A stretch of DNA of 64,000 nucleotides from Phymorhynchus buccinoides (GCA_017654935.2 CM065699.1:45561948-45625947), one strand, 5' to 3'; numbered from the stretch's first letter, positions 1 through 11,789 are shown. Translations and numbers: made by a program. The notes: generated by a model from the sequence alone, not told the origin.

Positions 1-66
1 TACATGCTAAAGCATTGCTAAAAAAAATAATAAACACACTATCGGAAAACATCAACAGAGAAGGCA

Positions 67-574
67 AGATTCATATAGAAGATTTACATGAAGGTGTGCT
101 TTGATCAACTGTACAAGAAAGAGAGAAGTTTTAGGACTAGTATGGAATATTTAACTTATTACTAACAGATTCATATGGAAGACTTACATGAAGGTGTACA
201 TTGATCAATTGTACAAGAAAGTGGGTTTTTTGGAGAACTTCCGTTTTCCCCCTCACCCCTCGGTGCCACGGTGGGGCAACACACTTTGGGGTCAGACCAG
301 GGTTTGATGCGCTAGGCGGCGAACCCACCCGCATTTACACATTGAACTGTAGAGGGGAAGTATTGTTTTTTTATTTTTGATCTTGTTGGTTTTTTGCTCC
401 TTCTGGTGCCTGCTTTTTGCTCCTTTTGCTATATTTGCTGTTTGCTGTTTAATTGTTTGTCTGTGTCGATAAAGGCGCGCTCGCCGAAATATCCAGTAGT
501 TTTGTTTTGTCTCTTGTGAATAAAATAACATCACTTTACACTTGTCGTGTAGTTGTTTGTTTGTTGTAAGAAAG
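67..574. repeat. Tandem direct repeat (~100 bp) split by a 346-bp insertion
   Basis: A ~100-bp unit at 67-166 recurs from 167, breaks off at 221 and resumes at about 568 with the matching continuation (gtgttatgactagtatgg). The 7-base AAGAAAG occurs on both sides of the break (215-221 and 568-574), as expected for a target-site duplication around an inserted segment at 222-567. The insert is GC-rich at its start and T-rich later. I do not recognise its family. Confidence 0.6.
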
Positions 575-752
575 AGAGAAGTGTTATGACTAGTATGGAA
601 TATTTAACTGATTACTAGCAATCAAAGATGAAAAATAGGGAATAAAACTAAGGATGATAAAGAAAAGAAAGAGATTGCAAGAAAACGGATAAATAGCAAG
701 ATCTTGAAGGTGTAGAGAAAAACAGACTTCATGCAATAATTACAAACATATG

Positions 753-1511
753 TACCATATTTTACAAACTACAGTGGAATCCGCTTAATCAGACACTTTT
801 GGGACCAGGAAAAATAAAACGAACATCGAGATACTGTATGACGCAATTATGCAAGTCAAAAGCAATTACGTCAAAATTAAATGTTGCAGTTTAAATTCAA
901 ATTCTTTCCCTTTTTGTGATGTGTGTGTGGGGGGGGGGGGGGTGTTATTAATCCTACAACTTGACAGAAGCACGAGTAAAAGACAATGATTTTGTTTTCT
1001 TGAGTGATTTTAACGCCATGCAGGGTCTTTCAATTGACAACAGCTCACCTTCCAACTTCACACTCAACCATGTAAACGTCAAAAGCGTGTTGTCAGTTTG
1101 TCTGCCTCTGTTGTTCTCCCTCTCAAAAAGGGGTAAAGAGGAAAAATTAGAGAGAGAAAGTGGCCAATAAAGCGAAATTGAAGATTTCAGCTTTGGCCGT
1201 AAAAACGAACAAAATAACACATGCTTAAGAAGAAAAAATTCCATTCCAGAAGAAATTGGCCGATTAAGCGGCTTTGGCCGATTATCCGATGGCCAATTAA
1301 ACGGATTCCACTGTATAAGGCGATATTTCCCCCCAGACTTATACACTTGCGCCTTACAATAGGACTACAAACATAGTTAAAAAAACCAACAACTTTTGTT
1401 TGGTACATTTGAGGGATGAGCCTTAAAATCCAATGCAACTGTAAAAAAACCTCAATCAGAATTTTGAGTAAATCCGAGGGGTGTGCCTTAAAATGTCTGT
1501 AAAATATGGTA
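753..1511. mobile_element. MITE with TACCATATTTTACA ends (outer element of a nest)
   Basis: The left end TACCATATTTTACA and the right end TGTAAAATATGGTA are exact inverted repeats. Similar ends recur near 6002-6019 and 9213-9230, so this looks like a small nonautonomous DNA transposon family that also carries a 'ccccccagact' motif just inside. A second element at 772-1313 sits within it. No coding capacity is seen. Confidence 0.6.
772..1313. mobile_element. Tc1/mariner-type (pogo-like) MITE
   Basis: Terminal inverted repeats CAGTGGAATCCGCTTAAT at the left and, on the opposite strand, CAGTGGAATCCGTTTAAT at the right, flanked by TA on both sides (770-771 and 1314-1315). The TA target and CAGTGG-type ends fit the pogo/Tigger branch of Tc1/mariner (family knowledge). 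At 542 bp with no transposase frame it is nonautonomous. It is inserted in the 753-1511 element. Confidence 0.75.
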
Positions 1512-2210
1512 TGTCACAAACCAAAATCTAAAGGGTCCTACAATTCAAAGGTCCTACAATTCAAAGAAACAAATGGTGCATTTGTCATCACAGGATGCTT
1601 ATCAAGTTCGTTTAGAAAAACACAATGCAACAAGATCTTTGGAAAAAAAAGGTTTGTACTACAACCAAATGCTAAGAGCTGCTGTCTTTAAAAACATACA
1701 AACCATAAATTCAGAACAACAAGAAAACAACTTGGTTATATACAAATAACAAGAGAACAAACAAGTGATATACAAACTGTTGATGTACATAATACTGGTG
1801 TTGTTGCTGTTGACCTAATGGTTGATTTTTATCATTAAACAAGAAAAAAAAAATGAAATGAAAACAACAAAAAGCTGAGAAAACATTTGATACTCAAGTC
1901 TTCCTTCTTTTACAAAACTCTGGTTCAGCAACTAATTTTTGACAAAAATATTCCATTTAATTTTGAGGCAAATAAGAGTTAACTAGTTCCACCTGTGCTC
2001 TGCACGGGTCCAGAAATACAATTTTTGAAATGCAAAGATAATTATTCATTGATAGAACACATAATGCTGTCTGTGAATGTAAGAGTTCCCCGTACCACAT
2101 GCTAAAGAATACAGATGCAATACTGGAAGCAGTGTATTGATTTGACCAAATTTTGCATGACTTAGTGACAAACTTTATTAGCACTGTTGTCATTGTACAA
2201 CAGTGAGAAG
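1512..2210. other. AT-rich intergenic DNA, no recognised feature
   Basis: I see no exon-like reading frame, RNA gene or bounded repeat here beyond short direct repeats such as 'ggtcctacaattcaaa' at about 1534-1567. Confidence 0.5.
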
Positions 2211-2211
2211 G

Positions 2212-2249
<38 letters not shown>

Positions 2250-2291
2250 CCTTTGTTGTAGAGTGGAGAGAGAGAGAGAGAGAGAGAGAGA
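2211..2291. repeat. (GA)n microsatellites
   Basis: Two GA runs are separated by a short 'ttttcctttgttgtagagtg' spacer. A short TC run also occurs at about 2827-2849. The rest of 2292-3040 shows nothing recognisable. Confidence 0.85.
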
Positions 2292-3042
2292 AAGTGAAGT
2301 TACTAAACCACAGGTCGGCACTCTTCGTGATTTCCAAAGATAGATTCAGCAATTTCCAATGCACTCGGGCGAAGCAGACGACCCAAATTTTCGATGAAAT
2401 TTCACACATTTTGCTTTCAAAAGCAAAATTTTGAACCAGACATAGTGGAATCACGTCCCAAAGCGTTATTCTGGAACTGTGTGGCCAGCAAGTCTGACAT
2501 TTACGCAGTATCTGAGTTTTTACGTTCTTGTACACTTTGGGCCTTAGCGCATTATATTATAGATACGCCATTGCATATGCTCATTCTGCATTTGCAAAAC
2601 ATTTAGGGTAATCACTTTCATGGGAAAATACAAATCTAGATGGAGAAATAACAATATAAGAAAAAACAAAAAATAGCAGCATTAATAAAGGAGTCAGTAC
2701 ATTCCACCATTCATTTAGCAATTAATTTCACTCTGAACAATGTTACACCTTAATCAGCTGTTTAGGTGGACTCATACCCCTTAGCTCTTAACACTAGGTG
2801 ACGTTCCATTTGAAGACATTTTGTCATCTCTCTCTCTCTCTCTCTCTTTCTAACATGCAAACAAATAGATTATGCTTTCTACTTGATCAAGGGAAATACA
2901 ATAAGCCAGAGGAGTTATCAACAGTGGGGCCACCTGAAGAGCTTGTTTTATTCAAATAAGCAAACAAAAACAAGGTGAACATGACAGGATGGGTAGGATG
3001 ATGATGGGGTAAAATTGAATTTTTTTAATTTTTTATTAGGTA

Positions 3043-3130
3043 TTAGGTATTTTATAGTCACAGAGGTATCTCTGTGAAATTTGGGTTGCTCCCACCTGGA
3101 GAGCACGTCACAGCCAGAGGTTTGAATGTT
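3043..3130 (-). mobile_element. SINE family A, 3' part only
   Basis: On the minus strand this matches the 3' part of the tRNA-like SINEs at 12045-12440 and 41999-42352 (shared 'ccaggtgggagcaaccc' and 'cacagagacgcctctgtg' blocks). Only the tail module is present, as in a 5'-truncated retroposed copy. Confidence 0.6.
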
Positions 3131-3194
3131 CAATGTTATGTGCATTCCTTTTAACACCTGTTTGTGCACTGAAAACATTCTTCTGCGTTTTGTT

Positions 3195-3500
3195 GTTGTT
3201 GTTGATCGTTCAGACAGTTTCCTGTCATATGAGCGCATATGCGTCATGCTGCCGTTAGGTGCCTAACAAAGAAACAGTTAGACCTAGCATGTGAGTCTAT
3301 TTGGCTGGAGAAAATCTTAAATAAGAATTTGATTTCTAGAACAAGGCAGGAGAATGGACTAATAAAGCAGAATAACAGTAAGTAAAGGGAAAAGGCAGAG
3401 TCAAAAAGTGACAGATTAGAGGACGTTACTAGCACAGTACTTCCAGAAGGTGAGGGAACTATTTGTACTAAAAGACCCCCAGGTATCCCCATGGGGGTGT
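3195..3500 (-). mobile_element. SINE family B copy
   Basis: Read on the minus strand it runs from 'ccccatggggatacc', through 'ttcccccaccttctggaag'-like and 'gactctgccttttcccttt' blocks, to 'gacaggaaactgtctgaacg' and a short GAA-rich tail. The same order recurs at 6058-6372, 7064-7262, 28020-28136, 43055-44130 and 51945-52140. The tail and dispersal suggest a SINE. I did not find a clear tRNA promoter, so the class is inferred. Confidence 0.6.
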
Positions 3501-4790
3501 TTGAATGTTCACTGTTACATGCATTATCTTTTACACCAGTATATGCACTGAAAGCATTCTTCATCTGTGAGAACTTAGAAATCCTCACGCACAGAAACGG
3601 CACGGCGACGGCAACAACAAAGGCAAAAATTATGTCGTGTTAATCGCTCAAACTAAATTTCTACTGCTTGAATCCATAAGACATGAAACGGCAACGGCAA
3701 GTCACCGGCACTGTCGACAGGAGTTTTTAGAGCATGTAGCGAATTCTGCTGTTGCCGTCCACGAAATCGGGACGGCACCATGACATTTGAGAAGAAAAAT
3801 GCCTCGGTCAGCTATGGAAAGAGGGGGGGGGGGGGGGGGGAGGTTCGGTCAAAGTCGTGTTTGGATAGGCAGGTCGCCATCTATTTCAAACAGAAAAGGC
3901 ACCATGCCATTTCCGTTTGGATGGATTCAAAACTTCGGGTTTCGTCACAGAGCCCAGAACGACAATGACAAAAAAGCTGCTGTGCTGTCGGGGTAAATGT
4001 GGATGTGGATTTCCAGCTTTAGGCCGGGTTCACATTAGACGCGTAAGTTCTGTATGGAAAACCCGAAATAAGTGGAAGAAAGAAGGATAAAAGTTTACGC
4101 ATATAGGGGAAATTCGGACACATGCGCAAATCTTTTCCCTTCTTTGTTTCACTTATTGATGGATTGCGCACGGGTTTTCGCATGGAATATCCGCTTATGT
4201 GTGTACACAGCCTTATTCTGTGAAAGTCCACAAGGGACAAAAATGGAGGCACAACAGACAACAAAACAAAGAAAACAATGATTACGTCCATTAACCTGGT
4301 TGTGTTAATGCTGAATCCAGACACAGGTGACACATTTGGTGAATATAACCATCATTGCCAAAGTTGTACTTTACTTTAGACACCCCCCGCATGTTCACTA
4401 CTCTCAGTCTCAAAGTCCGCCTCTTTCAGTTTCATGACAATAACCCTAGGCTGGTTCTTACCTTATCCCTTTCCTGAGAATGGCAGGATGTTGCTTCTCA
4501 CTGAAAATTTTCAACGGGAAAATTTGATGTAGGGTGTCCAAACTTCAACTTCGCCCCATTATTTTACTTTACAACAAACAAGACACTAAATGCTGCTGAA
4601 GTGTATCTTGGTTAAAACCTTTCATGACTCCAAATATATAACTCGCCAACCATTCTGTATATAAAACATACTGTTTTTAAGGCGACACTTTTTCCCCCCA
4701 GACTGAGACCCCTATGCCTTGTAATGCGACTGATAATACAGTAAGACAAGAGGCAAAGCCTTCAAGGCTCACGTCTGATTTTTATTACTA
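3501..4790. other. Intergenic, no gene recognised
   Basis: This stretch contains a G run at about 3822-3840 and otherwise unclassified sequence. No convincing exon, RNA or bounded element is seen. Confidence 0.4.
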
Positions 4791-4793
4791 TAG

Positions 4794-4829
4794 CAGGCAT
4801 GGGAATTCCCATGACAATTCCCATGCCTG
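4794..4829. repeat. Short perfect inverted repeat (hairpin)
   Basis: CAGGCATGGGAATT at 4794-4807 pairs exactly with AATTCCCATGCCTG at 4816-4829 across an 8-base loop. It could be a cruciform or RNA hairpin, or the remains of a foldback element. No function is implied. Confidence 0.7.
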
Positions 4830-5424
4830 TATAGAGAGAATACTGTTATGTAGACACTTGTGCATCTGAAAACAGAATTAATTTTTATTTTACTGTGTAA
4901 ATTAAATTATTTCTATGCATTAAATTACCCCTACCCCTTTCTTTAAAATTTAATTATATGTATGTTTATATATGCGCATGTAACATAGTGGAGCCCTATT
5001 TTTATCAAACAAGTAAAATTGAAAAGCATATTGACCAAGCTTTCAGAAAAACATAGTGACCAATCCGTGTATATTTTTTTCAAGACTGAAATGAATGTGG
5101 GCTAAATGTTAAGTACGTCGTCTTGATTATGAGGTAAGGCGTGATATCTTATTCTCTAGGCTTAGGCCTTGTTGCCGGAAGTGCGGTAGGCTAAGTATTG
5201 CATGCGCAGAGATGATGTGCGAATGAACACGAACAACCGTTGTCAAACTCAAATAAAACTAAACAACCGGGCCGTCAACTCGGTACATCCATTTGTTACA
5301 GAAAATATAAGATAACGACGTTAAAATGTACCTATTTGTACACACCTGAAGTCTTGTGTTTCTTTTTAAAGAGCGTTTTTGTATATCTAATGGAGAGTCT
5401 TCTTTCCACTATCTCCTACTCGGT

Positions 5425-5832
5425 ACAACACAACAGTAATCTCTGCAACAAATGATTTTCTTTCTTTTGTTCCTTACCGATGTATCTGACTGCTTTGATC
5501 GTCATAACTTGAAGGCTTGCATCAAAATCAAGTATCCTGCTAACTTTAACCCTCTAACATCTTATGTTTTTTTGAGAAAACGACAACGTTAAAGTTTCAG
5601 TGGAGAGTGAGAGTCTTCTTTAGTTTGAAGAGTGTGACTGAGTCAAGGTTAAAGGTTGCACAACAGTAATCTCTGCAACAAATGATTATCTTTATTTTGT
5701 TCTTTATCAATGTATCTGACTGCTTTGATCGTCGTGACTTGAAAGCTCACGTCAAAATCAAGTATCCTGCTAACTTTAACCCTCTAACGCCTTATATGTT
5801 TAGAGAAAATGACAACGTTAAGGTTTGAGTTA
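5425..5832. repeat. Diverged direct duplication (~230-bp spacing)
   Basis: The block from 'cacaacagtaatctctgcaa' through 'gacaacgtta' at about 5425-5600 recurs at about 5655-5832 with several substitutions. Both copies contain 'atcctgctaactttaaccct'. An AC run follows at about 5855-5878. It is noncoding as far as can be seen. Confidence 0.75.
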
Positions 5833-6057
5833 AAAAGGTCGGGGCCACGGACGCAACACACACACACACACACACACAACCGAACATGTACGATACTATA
5901 GACTCACTTTGTTTCAAAAAACGACGTGAGCCAAAAATGGAGTAACAAAATCTGAATTTTGTGTTAAATTTGAAAGGTGTGCCTCATAATCAGGTGCGCC
6001 TTATAGTAAAAAAATATGGTACTACCAGCTTGGATTGAGTTAAAAATGTCCTGCAAT

Positions 6058-6372
6058 ATTCTTCTTTTTCTTTCACTCTGACAGTTTCCTGCTATTATGA
6101 GCGCAGATGCGTTATGCTGCAGTTATGCGCCTAACTAAGAAATAGTTAGGCCCAGCATGTCCATCTTCGGTTGCAGAAAATCTTTGTGAGAATTTATAGA
6201 AAAAAGGCAGGAGAATGTTCCAGTAAGGCAGAAAGATAGTAGACGACAGTAAGCAAAGGGAAAAGGCAGAGTCAAAGAGAGTGGCAGATTAGAGGAAGTT
6301 ACAAGCACAGAACTTCCAGAAGGTGGGGGGGAACTATTTGCACAAAAGACCCCCGGTATCCCCATGGATGAC
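6058..6372 (-). mobile_element. SINE family B copy, downstream of PANK4
   Basis: A near-complete minus-strand copy of family B ends at 'ccccatggggatacc' (revcomp at about 6357-6365). It lies 85 bp beyond the PANK4 stop codon on that gene's strand, so it may form part of the 3' untranslated region. Confidence 0.6.
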
Positions 6373-6456
6373 CTGCAATACTCAACAAGGCTTCTCAATG
6401 ACCACCCGTCAAGGAAACAAAATGAGCAAAGAAACTAAAACCATGGAGTCATGTCG

Positions 6457-6694
6457 CTATCTCCGTCTGGGCGAGGCCGACACATGGCAGGACTTTTCGA
6501 ATTTGAACATGACGCTGAACATGTCTCCTCCGAGCCGATTGGCCAGCCACCTGTTCTTCAGCACAGCGACTTTTAGGGAGTCGCAGGCAAAAGCGGCATG
6601 AAGGTTTGTGTGAACTGCACGCCCCATGCCTTCCAGCACGATCAGGTCGGCCTTGCGCTCTCTCATCACCTTCATTAGTGCTTGGTCAATGAAC
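6457..6694 (-). CDS. PANK4: PANK4 last coding exon (DUF89 phosphatase C-terminus)
   Basis: The minus-strand exon encodes 78 residues and a TAG stop at 6457-6459. It begins after a TTAG acceptor (6695-6697) in phase 2, which fits the previous exon. The block '[10 protein letters not shown]' followed by '[10 protein letters not shown]' and 'MFSVMFKFE' is the characteristic end of PANK4-type DUF89 proteins. In that family a degenerate pantothenate kinase domain is followed by a metal-dependent phosphatase that removes phosphate from 4'-phosphopantetheine or its damaged forms (family knowledge). The tail after FKFE is longer than the short acidic tail of vertebrate PANK4 and rich in Ser, Pro and Arg. 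Confidence 0.92.
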
Positions 6695-8954
6695 CTAACA
6701 CAGGAGAAAAAATAAAGCAAAATCAAATAATTTATAAGATGTAAAGAAGATGGCAAATACAGAACACAAAAAAGGTCATCTGTTTCAGTCATTCTTGCAA
6801 CAATATACATCAGCACTTTAAAGACCCCCCACATCACGTGTCACATTCCCTCTTATGCTTGGAAGATTTCTTAAGATTCCTTACTAGCTATAAGAGGGAA
6901 AACACGTGAAAACCGTGATTTTGACACGTGACATGCAGGGTCTTTCAGCTGTTAATATCCTCCATTCACACACTTTCATGCCTCTACTACCCCTACCCTA
7001 ATCAGACACACACACACACACACTTACACACACACAAACACACCCGCCCTTGACCTTTTTGCATTTGCTTACTGTCACCTATTGTCTTTCTGTCTTATTG
7101 GTCCATTCTCCTGCCTTATTTCAAGCAACACAAAGATTTTCTCCATCTGAAGATGGACATGCTGGGTCTAACTAATTCTTAATTTGGCGCATAACAGCAG
7201 CATGACGCATCTGCGCTCATATGACAGGAAACTGTCTGAGCGATCGATGAAGAAGAAGAATTGAATTGTGTGCCTTTAACATGTGATCCCTAACAAGTAT
7301 TGAGCATAACACACATTTCACACCCTGACAGACCAAAGAGGAATATTTGTAGTAAGCAAAGAGGAATTTTGGGGAGGTGTGAGGAATTTTGACGCGACAT
7401 CTTACCTTTCACACACAAACATAATTTGAAGCAAGCATGCAATTTTTAATCCTTGTGAATTTGTTTTGTTCAAAAGAAGTCTTGTCTGGAAATGTCACAA
7501 CCATTCTTACACAATAAGGTGGTTTTGGGTTGTTCCTCTGTGCTTTTTATTTGGGCAGACCAAGACGGCTGGTGCCATAGATGACTTAAATAATAAACTT
7601 GGAAGGAAGATAATAAATCACTTCAAGTTTGTCCTCCTTTCCTTCCATTGGCTTCAAAAAGTTGGTGACAGTGGAAGACGAAACCTGGGAGCTTGCACTT
7701 TCGATATGACAGTGGGAGGTAATGTGGCGTTTGATGTCTTGATGCCCTCCATGGGAGACTTTAAAGTCAAGTGAGAACACTGTACATCGAGCATGATGCA
7801 CACTTTCTCGATCTCTGAACGCACAGATACTTCTCTGTATATTCTTGGCGGAAATGTTGGTCTATTCTCTTTTCTTTTCTTCCCAGGTAAAGCAGCTAGA
7901 TTGTCATTCACATCAAAATCTTGATGAAAGTTCGCGACCAGAAATGCTTCTATAAATTGGAAAGTTGGTTATACGCACGGCAGCTGTGCCGCTCTGTATA
8001 TAAGACGATCAGTTTGTGTCATTAAAAAAAAAAAGGTGGGAAGTTTTGAAAGCATAATTTTATGGACTCAAGCGGAATGGCGGAAGAAATGTAGTCTGAG
8101 CGGAAGAAATTCTGCTCAAAACAAAAAGGTTGGTAGGTCTGCACTGACTAAAAACCTTGACCGCTAAGAATAGATATCAAATTGACAATTGATGGGACTG
8201 CTAAAAAGCTTGACGGCTTGATTAGTCCCTATACTACTACTAACACTTCTCTGACTTAATGTTGAACTAGTTTTATTTGGTGAAGACTCTAAAACATTGA
8301 CAGAACAAACTTTCGATCTGATATTACTAATAGCTAGATACTTTGTCTATATATGCAGAATACACAAAACAAAACCAACAACAAGGAACTTTCTACAGGA
8401 ATTGAGAAAAACAATCTATTTTAGAGAAATTTACGCATGCCATGGAAATACGCATTGATGAAGTCAACAAAAAGTGGTTACCCTACCTAAACCTGAATTT
8501 TTGTGTGTGTGTTGTTGTCTGTGTATGATTTAGCATAATATATAGTGTTTAGTCCACTGCATTAATACTTACATTGGGATATTTGCTTTCCTTTGTCATA
8601 CCTTAGTAATTCTATTTTTGAAATGTTCATGTTGATCATAATCACACACGCCCCTTTTTATGTTCTATTTTTTGTTTTGTTTTTCTTTCCTTTGTTCTTA
8701 TATTATAGATAAAACCCTTGAGAAGCTGGTTTTATGATAAACTAGTGGATTCTTTAGAGGAGATTTATATTTTCAATTGCTGCTAATGTATACGCAGATT
8801 TGATAATGATGGCTATTCAGTATGATTGAGTTAATCATTGTGTTATTTAGTTCTTTAAAAGTATATTGTCTTGTTGTAACATGCATTATGGAAGAAGAGA
8901 ACCTTCTTTGCAAGGGGTCAAAAAACAAACAAACAAACACAACACTTCTCTGAC
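6695..8954. other. PANK4 last intron
   Basis: 2.26 kb between two phase-matched PANK4 exons. It contains a short AC tract (about 7010-7022), a plus-strand SINE B (7064-7262) and otherwise AT-rich sequence. No other gene is supported. Confidence 0.7.
7064..7262 (+). mobile_element. SINE family B copy, 5'-truncated
   Basis: Begins within the family at the 'gcttactgtcacctattgtc' block and continues to 'gacaggaaactgtctgagcg', ending in a (GAA)n-like tail. The 5' truncation and simple tail fit retroposition. Confidence 0.65.
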
Positions 8955-9124
8955 CTGAGGTCCAGGCAGGGAGAGCCTTGGCCCGACTCCATGACCACCA
9001 GACGGTCCTCAGCCAGGGCCGCCGAGATCTGGGGACAAATGTCCGCCACCCGCTTGACCAGGATGACCAACTCACCGTACGTCACGTCATTCAACGTCGG
9101 CCTGGAATTGGCACACAAGATGAC
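8955..9124 (-). CDS. PANK4: PANK4 internal exon (DUF89 phosphatase domain)
   Basis: 170 bp between a TTTCAG acceptor and a GTCAGA donor, entering in phase 0 and leaving in phase 2. It encodes 'VILCANSRPTLNDV' and ends 'GSPCLDL', closely matching the PANK4 segment that contributes metal- and substrate-site residues of the DUF89 fold. The Asn-Asp pair of the LNDV motif is kept. The Gly of the usual NSGP is Arg here. Confidence 0.92.
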
Positions 9125-9212
9125 CTGAAAGAAAGTTATAAAAAAAAAAGCCAAAAATGCACTGTTTCTGCCTAAAAAAGGAAATAACATAGGAGAAATA
9201 GTAATCAATTAC

Positions 9213-9260
9213 CATATATTTTTTTTACTATAAGGGGATATTTTCCCCCCAGACTGTGAC
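9213..9260. mobile_element. Fragment of the TACCATAT MITE family
   Basis: 'taccatat', a T run, 'actataagg' and 'ccccccagactgtgacccc' match the inner end of the element at 753-1511 and a piece near 4675-4712. The right end is not found, so this is a partial copy in a PANK4 intron. Confidence 0.45.
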
Positions 9261-9505
9261 CCCTGCGCTTTATAACATTACTAATAATATAGTAAACAAA
9301 AAAAATTCTGAATTTTGTGCACTTCGGTACATTTCTGGCTCATTCGTGTTAACAAAGTGGATCTATGTTTCTATTTTGTTCCTCACACATTAAGGTACAA
9401 AAGAGACAACTATGTTTGTTTTGTAACTGGTTAATAAACCTCATAAAATTCATTCCTTATTCTCATATGCTTGTCAGTGTGAGTGACTCTTATAGATAGT
9501 TAAGT

Positions 9506-9791
9506 CAGGGTTCACACTCTTAAAGAGGAACAAGATTCAAGGAGTTTTCAAGGGTTTTTCAAGGGGGTATTTGGATTTTTAAAGGGATCCCGAAGTTGAT
9601 AAAATGAGCAAAATCATGTAAATTTACAATTTTCTTTTGGATTTTATGTATGTAGGACTACAAGTTTCGGCCTGTGATCGATTTTTGGGGTGATTAAAAT
9701 GTCAATCATTTTAAAGGGTTTTCAAGCACCTTTTTGACCAAGTTCAAATTTAAAGGGGGTACAAGGGTTCTCAAGGGGAGTATGAACCCTG
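9506..9791. mobile_element. MITE, hAT-like ends
   Basis: 286 bp with 14-bp terminal inverted repeats CAGGGTTCACACTC and, on the opposite strand at the right end, CAGGGTTCATACTC. TTAAGT flanks both sides (9500-9505 and 9792-9797). CAGGG ends are typical of hAT-type elements, but the direct repeat is 6 bp rather than the usual 8, so the superfamily is uncertain. It lies in a PANK4 intron. Confidence 0.75.
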
Positions 9792-10041
9792 TTAAGTGTA
9801 TGTGCATGCTTGTGTGCTCTATGTGTGTGTTTGTCTCTGCATGTGTGTGTTATGCATGCATAAATGTACTGTGCGTGCATGCTTTGATATGATCCAATTA
9901 TAAAAAAAGAACACTAGAAATACAGACCTGGATATCCACACAGAGGAAAAAAGTGTGTGCATGTGCATGCACGTGTGTTTTTAAGCACTATGTGCATTGT
10001 GTGATATGTTTTAAATGGTAAAAAAACCCACTTTAACCAAC

Positions 10042-10199
10042 CTGGATGCCGACAGACAGGAGATAGCGTGTGAAGGGCATGACGCCCAGAATGATGTCAG
10101 CCCCGCTATTGTCGCAGAAAATGGCTGCACAGCGGTAAGGCGAGTCCTGCCGCATCTTGTAACTCCAGGCGTCAAAGTCATCAAACAACCACGGCCTGG
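10042..10199 (-). CDS. PANK4: PANK4 internal exon (DUF89 metal-site segment)
   Basis: 158 bp from a GGTTGCAG acceptor to a GTTGGT donor, entering in phase 1 and leaving in phase 0. It encodes 'RPWLFDDFDAW', then 'CAAIFCDNSGADIILGVMPF' and 'LLSVGIQV'. The DNSGxD motif is the metal-binding Asp-Asn of the DUF89 phosphatase (family knowledge). The 5' edge of this exon has been copied into the upstream intron at 10286-10475. Confidence 0.93.
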
Positions 10200-10475
10200 C
10201 TGCAACCACACAGAAGACTCATATGTAGAATCATCTTCCACAATTTAGAAAACACACACAGCAGTATGGCAATACCTACTGCACCTTCTGACTCCATGCA
10301 TCAAAGTCATCAAACAACCACGGCCTGGCTGCAGCCACACAGAAGACTCATATGTAGAATCGTCTTCCACAATTTAGAAAACACACACAGCAGTATGGCA
10401 ATACCTACTGCACCTTCTGACTACTGTACCTTCTGACTCCATGCATCAAAGCCATCAAACAACCATGGCCGCGCC
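10160..10475. repeat. Tandem copies of the PANK4 acceptor/exon edge (~131-bp unit)
   Basis: The true exon edge at about 10160-10202 is followed (upstream in the gene) by a second copy at about 10286-10330 and a third partial copy at about 10437-10475. Each contains the acceptor and the first ~40 exon bases ('catcaaacaacca' block on the plus strand). The intron sequence between copies ('gcagtatggcaatacctact') is repeated too. The extra copies carry intact AG acceptors but no full exon or donor. Confidence 0.85.
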
Positions 10476-10731
10476 GCCAACACACAGTAAAATGACATAA
10501 GTATAATAAGTATAATTTTCTGCTTTGTGGAAAAAAAGTCTCTAAATTTGGCACCTACAGCTCTCAATCACCACACCAATCCCTATCAGCTAAAAAGAAT
10601 CTATTCGCAATTCCACATCCATGCACGAAAGAAAACAAAAGCAAAAAACATAAAAACGCACTTGGCTACTTTAAGTATTGACTTTGAATAAAGCTTGTTT
10701 AAACCATTGCTCACACATCCTTCCTCCTCAC

Positions 10732-11110
10732 CCTGTAGTTTTTGCTGAGCATCCAGAAAGAAGATTCTTTGTCTTTGTCAAGCACCATAATGATAGAACA
10801 ATTTACCATGTTTACCCTAAAAACACACTATCATTCTTCATCACCCTGTAGTTTTTGCTGAGCATCCAGAAAGGAGAGGATTCTTGTCTTTGTCAAGCAC
10901 CACGATGATAGAACAATTTACCTTCTTTACCCTAAAAACACACTATCATTCTTCATCACCCTGTAGTTTTTGCTGAGCATCCAGAAAGGAGAGGATTCTT
11001 GTCTTTGTCAAGCACCACAATGATAGAACAATTTACCTTCTTTACCCTAAAAACACACTATCATTCTTCATCACGCTGTAGTTTTTGCTGAGCATCCAGA
11101 AAGAAGATTA
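10732..11110. repeat. Tandem copies of the PANK4 donor/exon edge (~115-bp unit, 4 copies)
   Basis: Units start at about 10732, 10845, 10960 and 11085. Each contains 'tttttgctgagcatccagaa', the minus-strand equivalent of the last ~30 exon bases and donor of the exon at 11790-11994, followed by 'ctttgtcaagcacca' and 'gatagaacaattta'. A further tail fragment lies at about 11450-11490. They sit downstream of the true exon in the gene's direction. Confidence 0.85.
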
Positions 11111-11789
11111 TTGTCTTCATGGGTGCTCCTGGGAAATTTCAAAAATCCTGCAAGGCAGAGGTCCCCGGCAGAGTGCTGGGACAGCGCCCCTCCTGGGGGT
11201 TCCGGGGGGCAATGCCCCCTGGAAGCTGAAGGGAAACAACAGTTTCCAATGTAATTGACAGGCTCTCGTTGCACTTTCACTTCTGGTTAAACTTCATTAC
11301 CTCTATAACCAGCAAAATGCATCTTCTCAAATTCTCATAATCTGGCGACGCCGGCTCCAGGCAATAAAAAAAATCCTGAACTTCAGGACATCCTGGACAA
11401 AAAAAAATCCTGAACTTCAGGACATCCTGAAAGCAGGAGCATCCATGTGTCTTTGTCAAGCACCGCAATGATAGAACAATTAACCTTATATACTTTAACC
11501 CTCTTGCATTCAAGTCAGCCAAAACTGGCCGGCCGGAAGTTGCCTCCATGTATTCATGTCGGCCAAAACCGGCCATAGCTTGCCCCCACTCTCAGTCCCC
11601 TTCTGATGGCATTTCCATCAGGCACAAAGTGTCTTACTTGCAGAGATGCTATGGTAACTGTAAGGCGGTCTATGTGCTTCAAAAACATTTTCTCAAAAAG
11701 TGTGTGAAAGAATCTGAACGCTAGAAGAGGTTTTTCATTAACATATGCGAATGCAAGAAGGTTAGAAGCACACCACCATTCCTCCTCAC
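11111..11789. other. PANK4 intron remainder with unclassified GC-rich repeat
   Basis: A GC-rich block at about 11155-11235 ('gggggcaatgccccctgga') has a palindromic core and looks like a dispersed repeat. A tandem 'cctgaacttcaggacatcct' duplication lies at about 11375-11430. No exon is seen. Confidence 0.45.
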
